64,000 nucleotides of DNA from Phycisphaerae bacterium (GCA_030745875.1 JASLNT010000041.1:1-64000), one strand, 5' to 3'; positions 27,290 to 37,399 are shown, counted from the first letter of the stretch. Notes: a model not told the origin generated them from the letters alone. Translations and numbers: made by a program.

Positions 27290-29185
27290 ATGTCATACGA
27301 AGAGATGTTCCAAAGGTCATTGGAGGATCCGGAAGGATTCTGGGCCGAGCAGAGTGAGAAAATACATTGGCTCAAAAAATGGGACAGTGTCCTGGACTCA
27401 TCAAACCATCCGTTCTACAAGTGGTTCCCCGGTGGGGAGTTGAATACATGCTACAACGCCGTGGACCTGCATATAGAAGACGGCAGGGGCGATCAGGCGG
27501 CGATCATCTACGATAGCCCGGTGACCGATACGATCGAACATATCACCTATAACCAGCTCAAAGAGAGGGTCTCAAAGATCGCCGGGGCCCTGAAGACCTT
27601 GGGCGTGGAAAAGGGCGATACGGTCATTATCTATATGCCCATGATCCCCGAGGCGGCTATGGCGATGCTGGCGTGCGCCAGGATAGGCGCCGTTCACTCC
27701 GTGGTTTTCGGCGGTTTCGCACCTAGAGAGCTGGCTATCAGGATAGACGACGCCAAGCCCACGGCCATTCTTTCCGCATCGTGCGGGATAGAGGGCAAGA
27801 AGGTCATTGCCTACAAGCCGCTTCTGGACAAAGCCATCGACCTGGCTGAGCACAAAGTGGAAAAATGCATGATACTCCAGCGTCCCCAGGCTGACGCCGT
27901 TCCAGTTGAAGGCAGGGATTTGGACTGGGCTGAGCTCGAAGAGTCGTCCGAGCCGGCTGATTGCGTATCGGTTGGGTCTAACGACCCGCTTTACATCCTC
28001 TATACGTCAGGCACCACTGGTAAGCCCAAAGGTGTGGTAAGGGACAATGCCGGTCATGCAGTGGCGCTGAAGTGGACGATGGGAATGCTTTACGACGTGG
28101 AGCCCGGCGACGTTTACTGGGCGGCTTCCGACGTGGGCTGGGTCGTGGGCCACTCGTACATAGTCTACGGTCCGCTCCTTCTGGGCGCCACCACCGTTAT
28201 GTATGAAGGCAAACCTATAGGAACTCCTGATCCCGGAGCGTTCTGGCGGGTCATTTCCGAACACAACGTCAAAGTGCTTTTCACAGCTCCCACTGCTTTC
28301 AGGGCCATAAAGAAGGAAGACCCCGACGGAGAGTACCTGAAGAAATACGACATCTCGAACTTCGAGGCCCTCTATCTGGCCGGAGAAAGGACCGACCCGG
28401 ATACGTATGAGTGGGCCACGGAGTTGCTTGGAACACCCGTTATTGACCACTGGTGGCAGACCGAGACCGGTTGGGCTATTGTGGGCAATCCCAGGGGTGT
28501 TGAACTCTTCCCGATCAAACCCGGTTCCGCAACCAAACCAATGCCTGGTTGGGACGTCCGGATCCTGGATCCGGTGTCAGGCGATCTGAAATCCGACGGA
28601 GAAAGCGGTGTCATCGCGGTGAAGCTTCCGCTCCCTCCGGGCACTTTCCCGACGCTCTGGCACAACGATCAGGGATACACCGAAACCTACATGGACCCGT
28701 TCCCGGGCTACTATTTCACAGGGGACGGAGGCAAGAAGGACGCCGACGGATACATCCACGTCATGGGCCGAGTAGACGATATTATCAATGTCGCAGGCCA
28801 CAGGCTCTCCACCGGTGAAATGGAGGAAATTGTCGCCAAGCACCCCGACATCGCCGAGTGCGCCGTTCTCGGAGCCGCAGACGACCTCAAAGGCGAAGTG
28901 CCAATAGGATTCATCGTGCTTAAAGCCGGTGTCGACAGGAACGCGGAAGACATAGTCAGCGAAGTTGTCCAGAGCGTAAGGGCGGAGATCGGACCTATCG
29001 CGTGTTTCAAGCAGGCGGTCGTGGTCAAAAGACTGCCCAAGACAAGGTCTGGAAAGATGCTCCGAGGCACGATGAGGAAGATAGCCGACGCCCAGGATTA
29101 CAAGATGCCCTCCACTATCGACGATCCGGATACGCTGGCGGAGATAGAAGAGGCGGTAAAGACAATAGGCTACGGTAAGAAGTAA
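27290..29185 (+). CDS. prpE: propionyl-CoA synthetase-like AMP-forming ligase
   Basis: Activates a short acid (propionate or acetate) to its CoA thioester through an acyl-AMP. A 631-residue ANL-superfamily enzyme with the AMP-binding loop YTSGTTGKPKGVVRDN; the VVRDNxGH continuation is typical of PrpE/ACSS3 rather than Acs. Other motifs are WWQTETGW, YFTGDGG and the C-terminal lysine loop KTRSGKMLR. The start at 27290 (MSYEEM) has GGAG upstream; the 19-residue extension to 27233 is unlikely. About 17 of 22 Arg codons are AGG or AGA, whereas neighbours use CGN, so recent transfer is likely. Confidence 0.9.
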   Translation: MSYEEMFQRSLEDPEGFWAEQSEKIHWLKKWDSVLDSSNHPFYKWFPGGELNTCYNAVDLHIEDGRGDQAAIIYDSPVTDTIEHITYNQLKERVSKIAGALKTLGVEKGDTVIIYMPMIPEAAMAMLACARIGAVHSVVFGGFAPRELAIRIDDAKPTAILSASCGIEGKKVIAYKPLLDKAIDLAEHKVEKCMILQRPQADAVPVEGRDLDWAELEESSEPADCVSVGSNDPLYILYTSGTTGKPKGVVRDNAGHAVALKWTMGMLYDVEPGDVYWAASDVGWVVGHSYIVYGPLLLGATTVMYEGKPIGTPDPGAFWRVISEHNVKVLFTAPTAFRAIKKEDPDGEYLKKYDISNFEALYLAGERTDPDTYEWATELLGTPVIDHWWQTETGWAIVGNPRGVELFPIKPGSATKPMPGWDVRILDPVSGDLKSDGESGVIAVKLPLPPGTFPTLWHNDQGYTETYMDPFPGYYFTGDGGKKDADGYIHVMGRVDDIINVAGHRLSTGEMEEIVAKHPDIAECAVLGAADDLKGEVPIGFIVLKAGVDRNAEDIVSEVVQSVRAEIGPIACFKQAVVVKRLPKTRSGKMLRGTMRKIADAQDYKMPSTIDDPDTLAEIEEAVKTIGYGKK

Positions 29186-29269
29186 GCCCCCGCCGCATTG
29201 TTCGGATGATTCACCCATGCTTCCCCATGATTCCTGGGGGAGCAATAAAACCTGATCGGCGCATAAACA

Positions 29270-29300
29270 GGCCCCGGCGATTTTGAAGTCGCCGGGGCCT
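29270..29300. terminator. bidirectional terminator between prpE and nifJ
   Basis: A perfect 11-bp GC-rich stem (29270-29280 with 29289-29299, 8-nt loop) lies between the convergent genes. On the minus strand it is followed by CTGTTTATG. T-runs are short on both sides. Confidence 0.65.
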
Positions 29301-29324
29301 GAAGTTTGTCGAATCTGCCGGGAC

Positions 29325-32300
29325 CTAGCTGCTGTAGTCTATCGCGGCCAGATACTTCAGCATCTCCCATCGCGCCTTGAAGTCTTCGGTGGCCTGGGCT
29401 GCAAGAACCTTGGCGCCTTCGGGGTCGGCCTTCGTGAGCATCTTGAAACGCGTCTCCTTGTATGCGTAGTCTTCGAAGGAGATCGTCGGATCCTTCGAGT
29501 CCAGTTGGAGAGGATTCTTGCCCTGCTCGACCAGACGCGGATCGAAGCGATAGAGCGGCCAGGAGCCTGAGGCGACGGCGGCCTTTTGGTGCTCGAATCC
29601 GTCGACGAGGTTGAATCCGTGCGCGATGCAATGCGAGTAGGCGATCACGAGGCTGCAGCCGGGATAGCCTTCGGCTTCCTGGATGGCTTTGACGGTCTGT
29701 GCGTCGGACTGTCCCATCGCAACTTGGGCTACGTAGATATTTCCGTACGTCATGGCGATCATGCCCAGATCCTTCTTGGGAGAGGGCTTTCCGCCAGCCG
29801 CGAACTTAGCTACGGCGCTGCGCGGAGTGGCTTTTGAGCATTGTCCGCCGGTGTTGGAGTAGACCTGCGTGTCCATGACCAGGACGTTCATGTTGCGTCC
29901 GCTGGCCAGCACGTGGTCCAGTCCGCCGTAACCGATGTCATAGGCCCAGCCGTCGCCGCCGATCGCCCAGATGCTCCTGTGGACCAGCGTGTCGGCTATC
30001 GAAAGCAGTTGGGCCGCTCGCGGGCAACTTGAGCCCGAAAGCTTGTCCTTCAGCTGCGCCACGCGGCTGCGTTGTTCGATGATGCCGGCTTCGGTGCTCT
30101 GGTCGGCGCTGAGGATTGCATTAACGAGTTCGGCTCCGATTTCATCGGCCAGCTCACTAAGCAGTTCGGTGGCGAACTCTTTCTGCTTGTCGGTGGTCAA
30201 GCGGAATCCGAAGGCGAATTCGGCGTTATCTTCGAACAGCGAGTTGCTCCACGCCGGTCCGCGTCCGTCGGCGTTGACCGTGAACGGGGTGGTCGGGAGG
30301 TTTCCGCCGTAGATGCTCGAGCATCCCGTTGCGTTTCCGATGATCGCCCGATCGCCGAACAGTTGTGTGAGCAGCTTGTAGTAGGGCGTTTCGCCGCAAC
30401 CTGCGCAGGCGCCGGAGTATTCGAATAGCGGCTTGCAGAGCTGCGAGCCCTTGATCGTTTTGAGGTTAAGCGCGGTGCGGTCGAGGTCTGCGATATTCAG
30501 GAAGAACTCGTAGTTTTCGCGTTCGGACACACGGAGCGGGGCCTGGACGGCCATATTGATGGCCTTCTTGCCTTCGACTTCCTTGTTCTTGGCCGGGCAG
30601 GCTTCAACGCAGAGCCCGCAGCCGGTGCAGTCTTCCGGAGCGACCTGGATGGTCCACTTCTTGTCGGCGTAGTCTTTGCCCTTTGCGTCGACGGACTTGA
30701 AGGTTTCCGGTGCCTGTCCCAGAAGCTCGGCTTCGTAGATTTTGCAGCGGATTGAAGCATGCGGGCAGGCCAGCGAGCACTTGGCGCACTGGATGCAGAC
30801 GTCCGGGTCCCATACGGGGATGTCCAACGCGATGTTGCGCTTCTCCCATTGCGTGGTCGAAACCGGCCAGGTTCCGTCGTCGGGCAGGGCACTGACGGGC
30901 AGCGAGTTTCCGTCGCCGGCCATTATCGGCGCCGTGACCTTCTGGACGAATTCCGGTGCGTTGTCGGCGACGACCGGAGGCATCTCGATGGTGCTGTCGG
31001 CGGTTCCGATTTCGATCTCGTGCAGGTGCGCTATCGACTGGTCGACGGCGTTGTAGTTCATCTGGACGATATCGTCGCCCTTCTTACCGTACGTCTTCTT
31101 GATCGCGTTCTTGATTGCGCCGATAGCCTCGTCCTGGGGCAGGACATTTGACAGATAGAAGAACGCGGTCTGCATGATCGTGTTGATGCGTCGCCCCATT
31201 CCGGTGGCTTCGGCGACTTTGTCGGCATCGATCGTGTAGAACTTCAGTTTCTTGTCGATGATGGTCTGCTGAACCTGCCTGGGCAAGGCGCCCCAGACTT
31301 CTTCAGCCGCCATCGGTGCGTTCAAGAGGAACGTTCCGCCATCGACGAGCGATGCGAGCATGTCATACTTCTCGAGGAAGCTGAACTGGTGGCAGGCCAC
31401 AAAGTTGGCTCGCGTTATAAGGTAGGTTGATCGTACGGGGCGGGCCCCGAAGCGGAGGTGGGAGACGGTTACGGCTCCGGCTTTCTTCGAATCGTAGACG
31501 AAGTAGCCCTGTGCGTACAGATCAGTGTTTTCTCCGATGATCTTGATGGAGTTCTTGTTGGCTCCGACGGTTCCGTCTGATCCGAGACCGTAGAACATCG
31601 CTCGGACCACGTCGTCGGCTTCGCTGCTGAACGAATCGTCCCATTCCAGGGAAGTATTCGTTACGTCATCGTTGATGCCAATGGTGAAGTGGTTCTTGGG
31701 CGTGTCGCTTGCAGCGTTTTCGAAGACGGCTTTTACGTGAGCAGGGGTGAATTCCTTGCTACTCATACCGAATCGTCCGCCGAGTATGCGAGCGTTCCTG
31801 TCGGATTCGCTGAGTGCGGTTACTACGTCCATATAGAGCGGTTCGCCGAGCGAGCCGGGCTCTTTTGTGCGGTCGAGGACCGTGAGGGTTTTGACTGTCT
31901 CGGGCAGCGCATCGATGAAGTGCTTTACGCTGAACGGACGGAACAGGCGTACTTTCAGCAGCCCCACCTTCTGTCCGGATGCGTTGATCGCCTCAACGGC
32001 TTCGTCGGCTGATTCAGCTCCGCTGCCCATAAGGATGATAACGGAAGTAGCTTCCGGATCGCCCACATAATCGAACAGATGATATTGCCTTCCGACGATC
32101 GAAGCGAATTTGTCCATGGCTTTCTGGACGATCTCGGGGCAGGCGTTGTAGTACGGATTGCAGGCTTCTCTGGCCTGGAAGTAGACATCCGGGTTCTGTG
32201 CGGTTCCGCGAATGACCGGGCGATCAGGGCTCAGGCCGCGGTTGCGATGTGCGAGGACCAACTCGTCGCTGATCATTGCCTGGAGATCTTCGGCGGTGAG

Positions 32301-32855
32301 TTCTTCGACTTTGGCTACTTCGTGGCTGGTGCGGAATCCGTCGAAGAAGTGGATGTAAGGCAGGCGTGATTCGAGCGAAGCGGCCGTCGAGATCAGCGTC
32401 ATGTCCATCGCTTCCTGGACGGAATTTGAACTCATCATTGCCGCACCGGTCTGTCGACAGGCCATCACGTCGGCGTGGTCGCCAAAGATGCTCAGCGCCG
32501 CACAGGCCACCGACCTTGCCGAGACGTGGAGCACCATCGGTGACAATTCGCCGGCGACCTTGTAGAGTGTCGGGATCATCAGCAGCAGGCCCTGGGAGGC
32601 GGTAAAGGTTGTAGTCAGCGCACCGGTCTGTACGGCGCCATGGATTGCTCCGGCGGCGCCGCCTTCAGACTGCATTTCGATTACGTCCGGTATGGTGCCC
32701 CAGATATTCTTCTGTCCGGCGGCGCTGAATGCGTCTGCATGTTCGCCCATCGCGCTGGACGGGGTAATCGGATATATCGCTATTACCTCATTGACCTTAT
32801 GTGCTACATGAGCTACGGCCTGGTTGCCGTCCATCATCACCATTCTGCGTGCCAT
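29325..32855 (-). CDS. nifJ: pyruvate:ferredoxin (flavodoxin) oxidoreductase
   Basis: Oxidises pyruvate to acetyl-CoA and CO2 and reduces ferredoxin, an oxygen-sensitive step typical of anaerobes. At 1176 residues it matches the single-chain homodimeric enzyme. In order: domain I (YPITPSSAMGEHAD), CoA and domain III region, the 2x[4Fe-4S] ferredoxin domain (CIQCAKCSLACP and CTGCGLCVEACP), and the TPP/third cluster part (CAGCGETPYY, GDGWAYDIGYGG, DTQVYSNTGGQ). The start at 32855 (MARRM) has AAGGA upstream; the 42-residue extension to 32981 is rejected. It stands alone. Confidence 0.97.
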   Translation of the reverse strand: MARRMVMMDGNQAVAHVAHKVNEVIAIYPITPSSAMGEHADAFSAAGQKNIWGTIPDVIEMQSEGGAAGAIHGAVQTGALTTTFTASQGLLLMIPTLYKVAGELSPMVLHVSARSVACAALSIFGDHADVMACRQTGAAMMSSNSVQEAMDMTLISTAASLESRLPYIHFFDGFRTSHEVAKVEELTAEDLQAMISDELVLAHRNRGLSPDRPVIRGTAQNPDVYFQAREACNPYYNACPEIVQKAMDKFASIVGRQYHLFDYVGDPEATSVIILMGSGAESADEAVEAINASGQKVGLLKVRLFRPFSVKHFIDALPETVKTLTVLDRTKEPGSLGEPLYMDVVTALSESDRNARILGGRFGMSSKEFTPAHVKAVFENAASDTPKNHFTIGINDDVTNTSLEWDDSFSSEADDVVRAMFYGLGSDGTVGANKNSIKIIGENTDLYAQGYFVYDSKKAGAVTVSHLRFGARPVRSTYLITRANFVACHQFSFLEKYDMLASLVDGGTFLLNAPMAAEEVWGALPRQVQQTIIDKKLKFYTIDADKVAEATGMGRRINTIMQTAFFYLSNVLPQDEAIGAIKNAIKKTYGKKGDDIVQMNYNAVDQSIAHLHEIEIGTADSTIEMPPVVADNAPEFVQKVTAPIMAGDGNSLPVSALPDDGTWPVSTTQWEKRNIALDIPVWDPDVCIQCAKCSLACPHASIRCKIYEAELLGQAPETFKSVDAKGKDYADKKWTIQVAPEDCTGCGLCVEACPAKNKEVEGKKAINMAVQAPLRVSERENYEFFLNIADLDRTALNLKTIKGSQLCKPLFEYSGACAGCGETPYYKLLTQLFGDRAIIGNATGCSSIYGGNLPTTPFTVNADGRGPAWSNSLFEDNAEFAFGFRLTTDKQKEFATELLSELADEIGAELVNAILSADQSTEAGIIEQRSRVAQLKDKLSGSSCPRAAQLLSIADTLVHRSIWAIGGDGWAYDIGYGGLDHVLASGRNMNVLVMDTQVYSNTGGQCSKATPRSAVAKFAAGGKPSPKKDLGMIAMTYGNIYVAQVAMGQSDAQTVKAIQEAEGYPGCSLVIAYSHCIAHGFNLVDGFEHQKAAVASGSWPLYRFDPRLVEQGKNPLQLDSKDPTISFEDYAYKETRFKMLTKADPEGAKVLAAQATEDFKARWEMLKYLAAIDYSS

Positions 32856-33013
32856 CTTCTTTGTTTCCTTAAGTTTCGTTGGGAAGAAACGTCGCGTTGT
32901 GGGTTGGCCCGATCCGGTTGGGGCGGGCCCCCTCCGGCCCGATAAGCGAATTATTGTTGCATATTTGCCGCCAGGATGCAATTGGATTTCGTTCCTGGGG
33001 ATCGTTTGGATTG

Positions 33014-33042
33014 TTGCCCAAAACGAAAATATGTGATATACA
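33014..33042 (+). promoter_or_regulatory. candidate promoter before the small membrane protein
   Basis: TTGCCC (33014-33019), a 17-bp spacer and TATACA (33037-33042). The predicted start of transcription falls almost on the GTG at 33050, which would make a leaderless message. Confidence 0.3.
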
Positions 33043-33049
33043 ATCAGTT

Positions 33050-33211
33050 GTGAGTCAGGATGCTATAATAGGCTGTGTTGTTCTTGCGGTTTCGCTGGGC
33101 GTTATTGTCGCCCTTGTGATTTGGGCTCGTGGTACTATCGAGCGTATTGCCCGCAACGGTAAGGCTTCGTCCGCCCGGCAGATAATGCGGGAAATGCGAC
33201 GAGAGCGATAA
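33050..33211 (+). CDS. small single-TM protein (53 residues)
   Basis: From a GTG at 33050 the frame encodes a short N-tail, one clear TM helix (IIGCVVLAVSLGVIVALVIWA) and a basic, Arg-rich cytoplasmic tail ending in MREMRRER. The frame stays open far upstream, but the upstream part lies in the nifJ leader and does not look like protein. It ends 61 bp before the FHA-phosphatase gene. The topology is what a small membrane regulator or fragment would show; no family is recognised and no good ribosome binding site precedes the GTG. Confidence 0.45.
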   Translation: MSQDAIIGCVVLAVSLGVIVALVIWARGTIERIARNGKASSARQIMREMRRER

Positions 33212-33272
33212 TAGGGCGCCTTGCGTCCTGGTGAACGATGACGAGCAGCCGACCGGTTGCGGGAAGTGGTGA

Positions 33273-34946
33273 ATGGCTGAAGCAATTTTGACAGTTACGT
33301 TCGGCGACGAGGTCAGCGAGGTCGTTCTGAATCCTCGGGGCATGATTATCGGGCGGAGCGGAAATTGCGATATTGTGCTGGATAACGAGAAGGTTTCGAG
33401 GCGGCACGCCCGGATATTTCGTGATCCGTTTGACAGATGGCTCGTCCAGGACCTTGATTCCCGCAATGGGATCAGGATCAACGGAGCTTGTGTTGAAGTC
33501 TTCGCGATTCTGCCTGGTGAAATTGTCACAATCGGTCCATTTTCTCTGGGGATCGCCCACGGTGCAGGTTACGAAGATCTCGAAACAAAGAGCGCCATGT
33601 CGCTGGCGACTATAGCCGACGACCCGCAAACCGAAGTTGTCTACGCCGACGAAGCCAGAGATGCTCGCTTGTCCCGGGGCAGGCTCAAATCGTTGGGTGT
33701 TATCGGCGAGCGGCTGGCCAGCCTGACAGACGTATCGATGCTTTACCCCGAACTCTGTTTCTCCATCGCTCGTATTCCCGGTTCCGCGGCGCTTGTTGTG
33801 CGACTCAGCGATTGTGAAGAATTGCCCCAGATACTAGCCTGTCACATTGGTGGGACCCCCAGACACGGTTCAGATCATTCCGTCAGTGGTGTGCCCCTGT
33901 CTCGCCGCGTCATCCAGGCGGTTGCATCCAAGCGCAGCCCTGTGACCGCCAGCAATGCCTCGAGCATGGATGGATCTATGCAACTGACCATCGCCGATGA
34001 GTCCAGACCGAGGAGCGTCTACTGCTGCCCGCTGTGCGATTCGGGCGGGATAATGGATGCTCTGTACATAGACGCCCCGTCGGATTCTGCGATGTCCGAC
34101 GACTTCGATTTTTTCCAGGCGGTGGCCAGACAGGTGACGATGGCCAGGAATGTGCTCGTGCATGCGGAAGCTCGCGGGCGTCAGGAACTTATCGAACGTC
34201 AATTGGATATGGCTTGCCAGATACAGTCCAAACTTCTGCCCGGTGATCTCGACTATATTAAGGCGGTGGATATTGCGGCCAGATGCGAACCGGCGATGTG
34301 GGTGGGCGGAGACTGCTGCGATGTTTGGGAATTGCCCGACGGACGGTTGGCGTTTGCACTGGGCGACGTTTGCGGCAAGGGTCTTCCGGCTGCGATGCTC
34401 ATGTCGAATCTGCAGGCCGCACTGCGGGCGACGGCGTCTTTCTGCGAGGATCTGGGTCGACTTGTGCAACAGGTGGCTGTTCAAGTTTCGAGGCATATGC
34501 CCGACGATATGTACATAACGCTGTTTGTGGGCTTCCTGGATACCGCCACCGGGCAACTGCAGTACTTGAACGCCGGTCATCTGCAACCGCTCATTCTCTC
34601 GAAGGACGGCGAGATCCGTCACTTAGGCGTGCCCAGAAACCTTCCGATCGGTCCTATCAGTGCGGATGGCCCGGATTTCGAAGCGTCGTGTGAAACACTG
34701 GATACGGGCATATCCCTGGTTGTTGTAAGCGACGGAATCACCGAGTCCATTTCCGACAAGAGTGAACTATTCGGAGCCCATCGCCTCGAAGCCAGCCTCA
34801 AGACCTGCGGTTCGCTTTCAGCGGCTGAAACGGTGGGGCGGATCATTCAGGATGCCGCCGATTTCCGCGGTTCGGCTCCTCAAAATGACGACGTCACCGC
34901 CCTGTGCCTTGTGAACCAGCGGTGCTCTCAAACAGAAGCAGAATGA
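33273..34946 (+). CDS. FHA domain plus SpoIIE/RsbU-type PP2C serine phosphatase
   Basis: A 557-residue cytoplasmic signalling protein. Residues 1-95 form an FHA phosphothreonine-binding domain (GRSGNCDIVLDNEKVSRRHARI, WLVQDLDSRNGIRING). A GAF-like region follows (about 130-290). A linker helix with QLDMACQIQSKLLPGD leads into the PP2C domain (about 320-550) with metal Asp motifs GGDCCDVWEL and GDVCGKGLPAAM and the late NDDVTALCL. By family it dephosphorylates an anti-sigma antagonist-type protein; no partner is encoded nearby. Confidence 0.92.
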   Translation: MAEAILTVTFGDEVSEVVLNPRGMIIGRSGNCDIVLDNEKVSRRHARIFRDPFDRWLVQDLDSRNGIRINGACVEVFAILPGEIVTIGPFSLGIAHGAGYEDLETKSAMSLATIADDPQTEVVYADEARDARLSRGRLKSLGVIGERLASLTDVSMLYPELCFSIARIPGSAALVVRLSDCEELPQILACHIGGTPRHGSDHSVSGVPLSRRVIQAVASKRSPVTASNASSMDGSMQLTIADESRPRSVYCCPLCDSGGIMDALYIDAPSDSAMSDDFDFFQAVARQVTMARNVLVHAEARGRQELIERQLDMACQIQSKLLPGDLDYIKAVDIAARCEPAMWVGGDCCDVWELPDGRLAFALGDVCGKGLPAAMLMSNLQAALRATASFCEDLGRLVQQVAVQVSRHMPDDMYITLFVGFLDTATGQLQYLNAGHLQPLILSKDGEIRHLGVPRNLPIGPISADGPDFEASCETLDTGISLVVVSDGITESISDKSELFGAHRLEASLKTCGSLSAAETVGRIIQDAADFRGSAPQNDDVTALCLVNQRCSQTEAE

Positions 34947-35082
34947 CATTCCCGATCTGTCTCTACCAGTGGAGGGATTGCTTGAGTATAATCCCGGCCA
35001 TGGATTCTGTTGTCACCAGCGAGAACTCCGACCGCCGATCCGATGCGTGTAGGATATCTTCGCGTTGTGAGGTGCCGCAGTA

Positions 35083-37380
35083 GTGAGTGACCAGGCGGGC
35101 AAATCCGACTCGACCATCTCGGCTGAGTTGTCGCGCGATCTTACCCTCTTCCACGTCATGATGATGGGGTTGGGCATGATGATCGGAGCCGGCGTGTTCG
35201 TAGGCATAGGCCTTACGATGCCCAAAGTAGGACCTGGCGGTCTGCTGCTTACCTTTGCACTTAACGGAGTGATAGCGGTGTTTACGGCGATGAGCTTCGC
35301 CGAATTGAGTTCTGCGATACCGCGAGCCGGCGGGGCGTACAATTTTGCTCGAATCGGTTTTGGTCGCGGCGCCAGCTTCGTCGCAGGTTGGATGGAGTGG
35401 TTCGCCTCATCGCTGGCCGGGGCGTTCTATGCGATAGTTTTCGCCAGGGCGACCGTGGACTTTGTCGTTAAGTTCCTTCTGAATATGAACACGACGGGTC
35501 TGGCCGCTTCGGTAACCGTTAAGGTTGTGGCGTTGACGGCTGCGGGTGTGTTCATCTACATCAACTATCGGGGCAGTAGCGAGACGGGGAAAATTGGTGC
35601 GATTTTCACCGTCGCACAGATGCTGTTTGTTCTGGCGATCGGGGCGATCGGGCTGATCGTCGCCGTCATCGATCCCCAGCGGATGACGAACTTCCAGCCT
35701 TTCCTGGGCGAAGATGGAAGTTGGTGGGGCTTGCTGGGGACGATGGGCGTTATTTATGTGGCCTTCGAGGGTTTTGAAGTTATCGCCCAGGCTGGTGACG
35801 AGACGATCGATCCGAAGCGAAACATTCCCAAGGCTATGCTCTATTCGGTTGCTATTGTTACTGTTACGTACGTTTTGGTTGCATTGGCGTCGGTTGTAGC
35901 GTTCAAGGATCCGGGTGCGGGGATGTCGTGGTTTGGAGATGGCAATCTCAATCCTACAGCCAAATTCACCGGGGCGATAGAGCATCTGATTCCGATTTCC
36001 GGCGCCGGGTGGTTGTTGGTTACGTTTGCGATAATCGCGTCGTCAACTTCGGCGTTGAATGCGACAATTTACTCGGCCACGCGCGCCTCGTTTGCTCTTG
36101 GGCGGGATCGGATGCTTCCTCCGTTCTTTGCGAAGCTGTCACGCACTCGTAAGACACCATACATTGCGTTGGCTTTTACGGCGGTGATTGTACTCACCGC
36201 CGCCGGATTCCTGGACGAACACGACGGAGCGGCGACCGCCAGCATCATGTTCCTGTTCCTGTTCTTCGTGGTGAATCTCTGTGTGATCAGGATTCGCGCG
36301 AACATGGGCGATGAATTGGAATACGGATTCATCATGCCGCTTTTCCCGCTACTGCCGATACTGGCGATCATCTGCCAGATCGCATTGGGGTGGGGGATCA
36401 TGGGTGAGTCGATTGTGGCTTGGATTATCGGTCCGGCGTGGGTCGCCTGCGGTATCGGCGTCTACATGTTGTATTCGCGATCCCGCGTACCTGCGGTCGC
36501 CCACGAAATACAAGTTCTCCACGAGCAGTCGGCGGGGGATGATGAGGGACGATACGGAATCATGGTTGCCGTTGGCAATCCCGCCAATGCGTTGGAACTC
36601 GTGCAGAACACCTACAAACTCTGCGGGGCCAAGGATGCGCGCGTGGACCTGCTGCACATGGTTCGCGTGCCCGACCAGGTGCCTTTGTCGGACGCCGATG
36701 AGTACATGCACGAGGGCAGGGAGAGCATAATGGAGACAATGCTCTACCTGGGCCCGCTGTTCCCGATCTCGTCGCACCTGAGGTACTGTCGCAGCATATC
36801 CCGGGGCATCCTCTCGGGCGTTCGGGATAATCGCGTGGACATGCTGATAATGGGTTGGCACGGGCGTCCGAAGGCTAGAACGTTCAATATCGGAAGCACG
36901 ATTGATCCGATTATCGAACGGGCCCCATGCAACGTTGTTGTGCTGAAGGGATGCGGTGGGAACCAAGTGTTCAAGCGCGTTCTGGTCCCGCTGGCTGGGG
37001 GGCTTAACGGTCTGTTCGCGCTTGAAATCGCCAAGATACTCGCCGACCCTGAAGAAGGCGAGGTTACGGCGGTCACTGTGGACGCCGGGCGTCGGCGCAA
37101 GAAGTTCGATATAGACGCATTTGTGGAAACCAACATACAGACCGGTAAGTTGGAAGGGCCTGTCAGGACCAAAACTGTCCAGGCTCACGATGTTGTCGAG
37201 GGTATTCTCGCCGAAGCAGCCGATTACGATCTGGTCGTGATGGGCTGTACGCGAGAACCGATGGTCAGCCAGTTGGTGCACACGCCAATACCCGAAACAA
37301 TCGCACAACGATGCGACAAACCCTTGGTTATGGTTAAAGCGTCCGGGCGAATTCGATCGTGGATTAAGCGCTGGATATAG
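35083..37380 (+). CDS. APC-family amino acid permease fused to two UspA domains
   Basis: A 765-residue protein. Residues 1-470 are a 12-TM amino acid/polyamine permease with the GMMIGAGVFVGIG start of TM1 and SSAIPRAGGAYNF after TM2. Then come two universal stress protein domains (about 485-620 and 625-755), with the ATP-loop-like GWHGRPKARTFNIGS and GCTREPMVSQLVH. Such fusions are known in the CAT/YjeH-like transporters and suggest nucleotide control of transport. The start is GTG with GAGGTG upstream. It is a single gene, convergent with the sulfatase. Confidence 0.9.
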   Translation: MSDQAGKSDSTISAELSRDLTLFHVMMMGLGMMIGAGVFVGIGLTMPKVGPGGLLLTFALNGVIAVFTAMSFAELSSAIPRAGGAYNFARIGFGRGASFVAGWMEWFASSLAGAFYAIVFARATVDFVVKFLLNMNTTGLAASVTVKVVALTAAGVFIYINYRGSSETGKIGAIFTVAQMLFVLAIGAIGLIVAVIDPQRMTNFQPFLGEDGSWWGLLGTMGVIYVAFEGFEVIAQAGDETIDPKRNIPKAMLYSVAIVTVTYVLVALASVVAFKDPGAGMSWFGDGNLNPTAKFTGAIEHLIPISGAGWLLVTFAIIASSTSALNATIYSATRASFALGRDRMLPPFFAKLSRTRKTPYIALAFTAVIVLTAAGFLDEHDGAATASIMFLFLFFVVNLCVIRIRANMGDELEYGFIMPLFPLLPILAIICQIALGWGIMGESIVAWIIGPAWVACGIGVYMLYSRSRVPAVAHEIQVLHEQSAGDDEGRYGIMVAVGNPANALELVQNTYKLCGAKDARVDLLHMVRVPDQVPLSDADEYMHEGRESIMETMLYLGPLFPISSHLRYCRSISRGILSGVRDNRVDMLIMGWHGRPKARTFNIGSTIDPIIERAPCNVVVLKGCGGNQVFKRVLVPLAGGLNGLFALEIAKILADPEEGEVTAVTVDAGRRRKKFDIDAFVETNIQTGKLEGPVRTKTVQAHDVVEGILAEAADYDLVVMGCTREPMVSQLVHTPIPETIAQRCDKPLVMVKASGRIRSWIKRWI

Positions 37381-37399
37381 TCGGGTCGGAAGGCGACTG

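Noticed and set aside
32856..32981. N-terminal extension of NifJ
   Set aside because: The family begins at MARRM; AAGGA stands before 32855, and the extension has no homology pattern.
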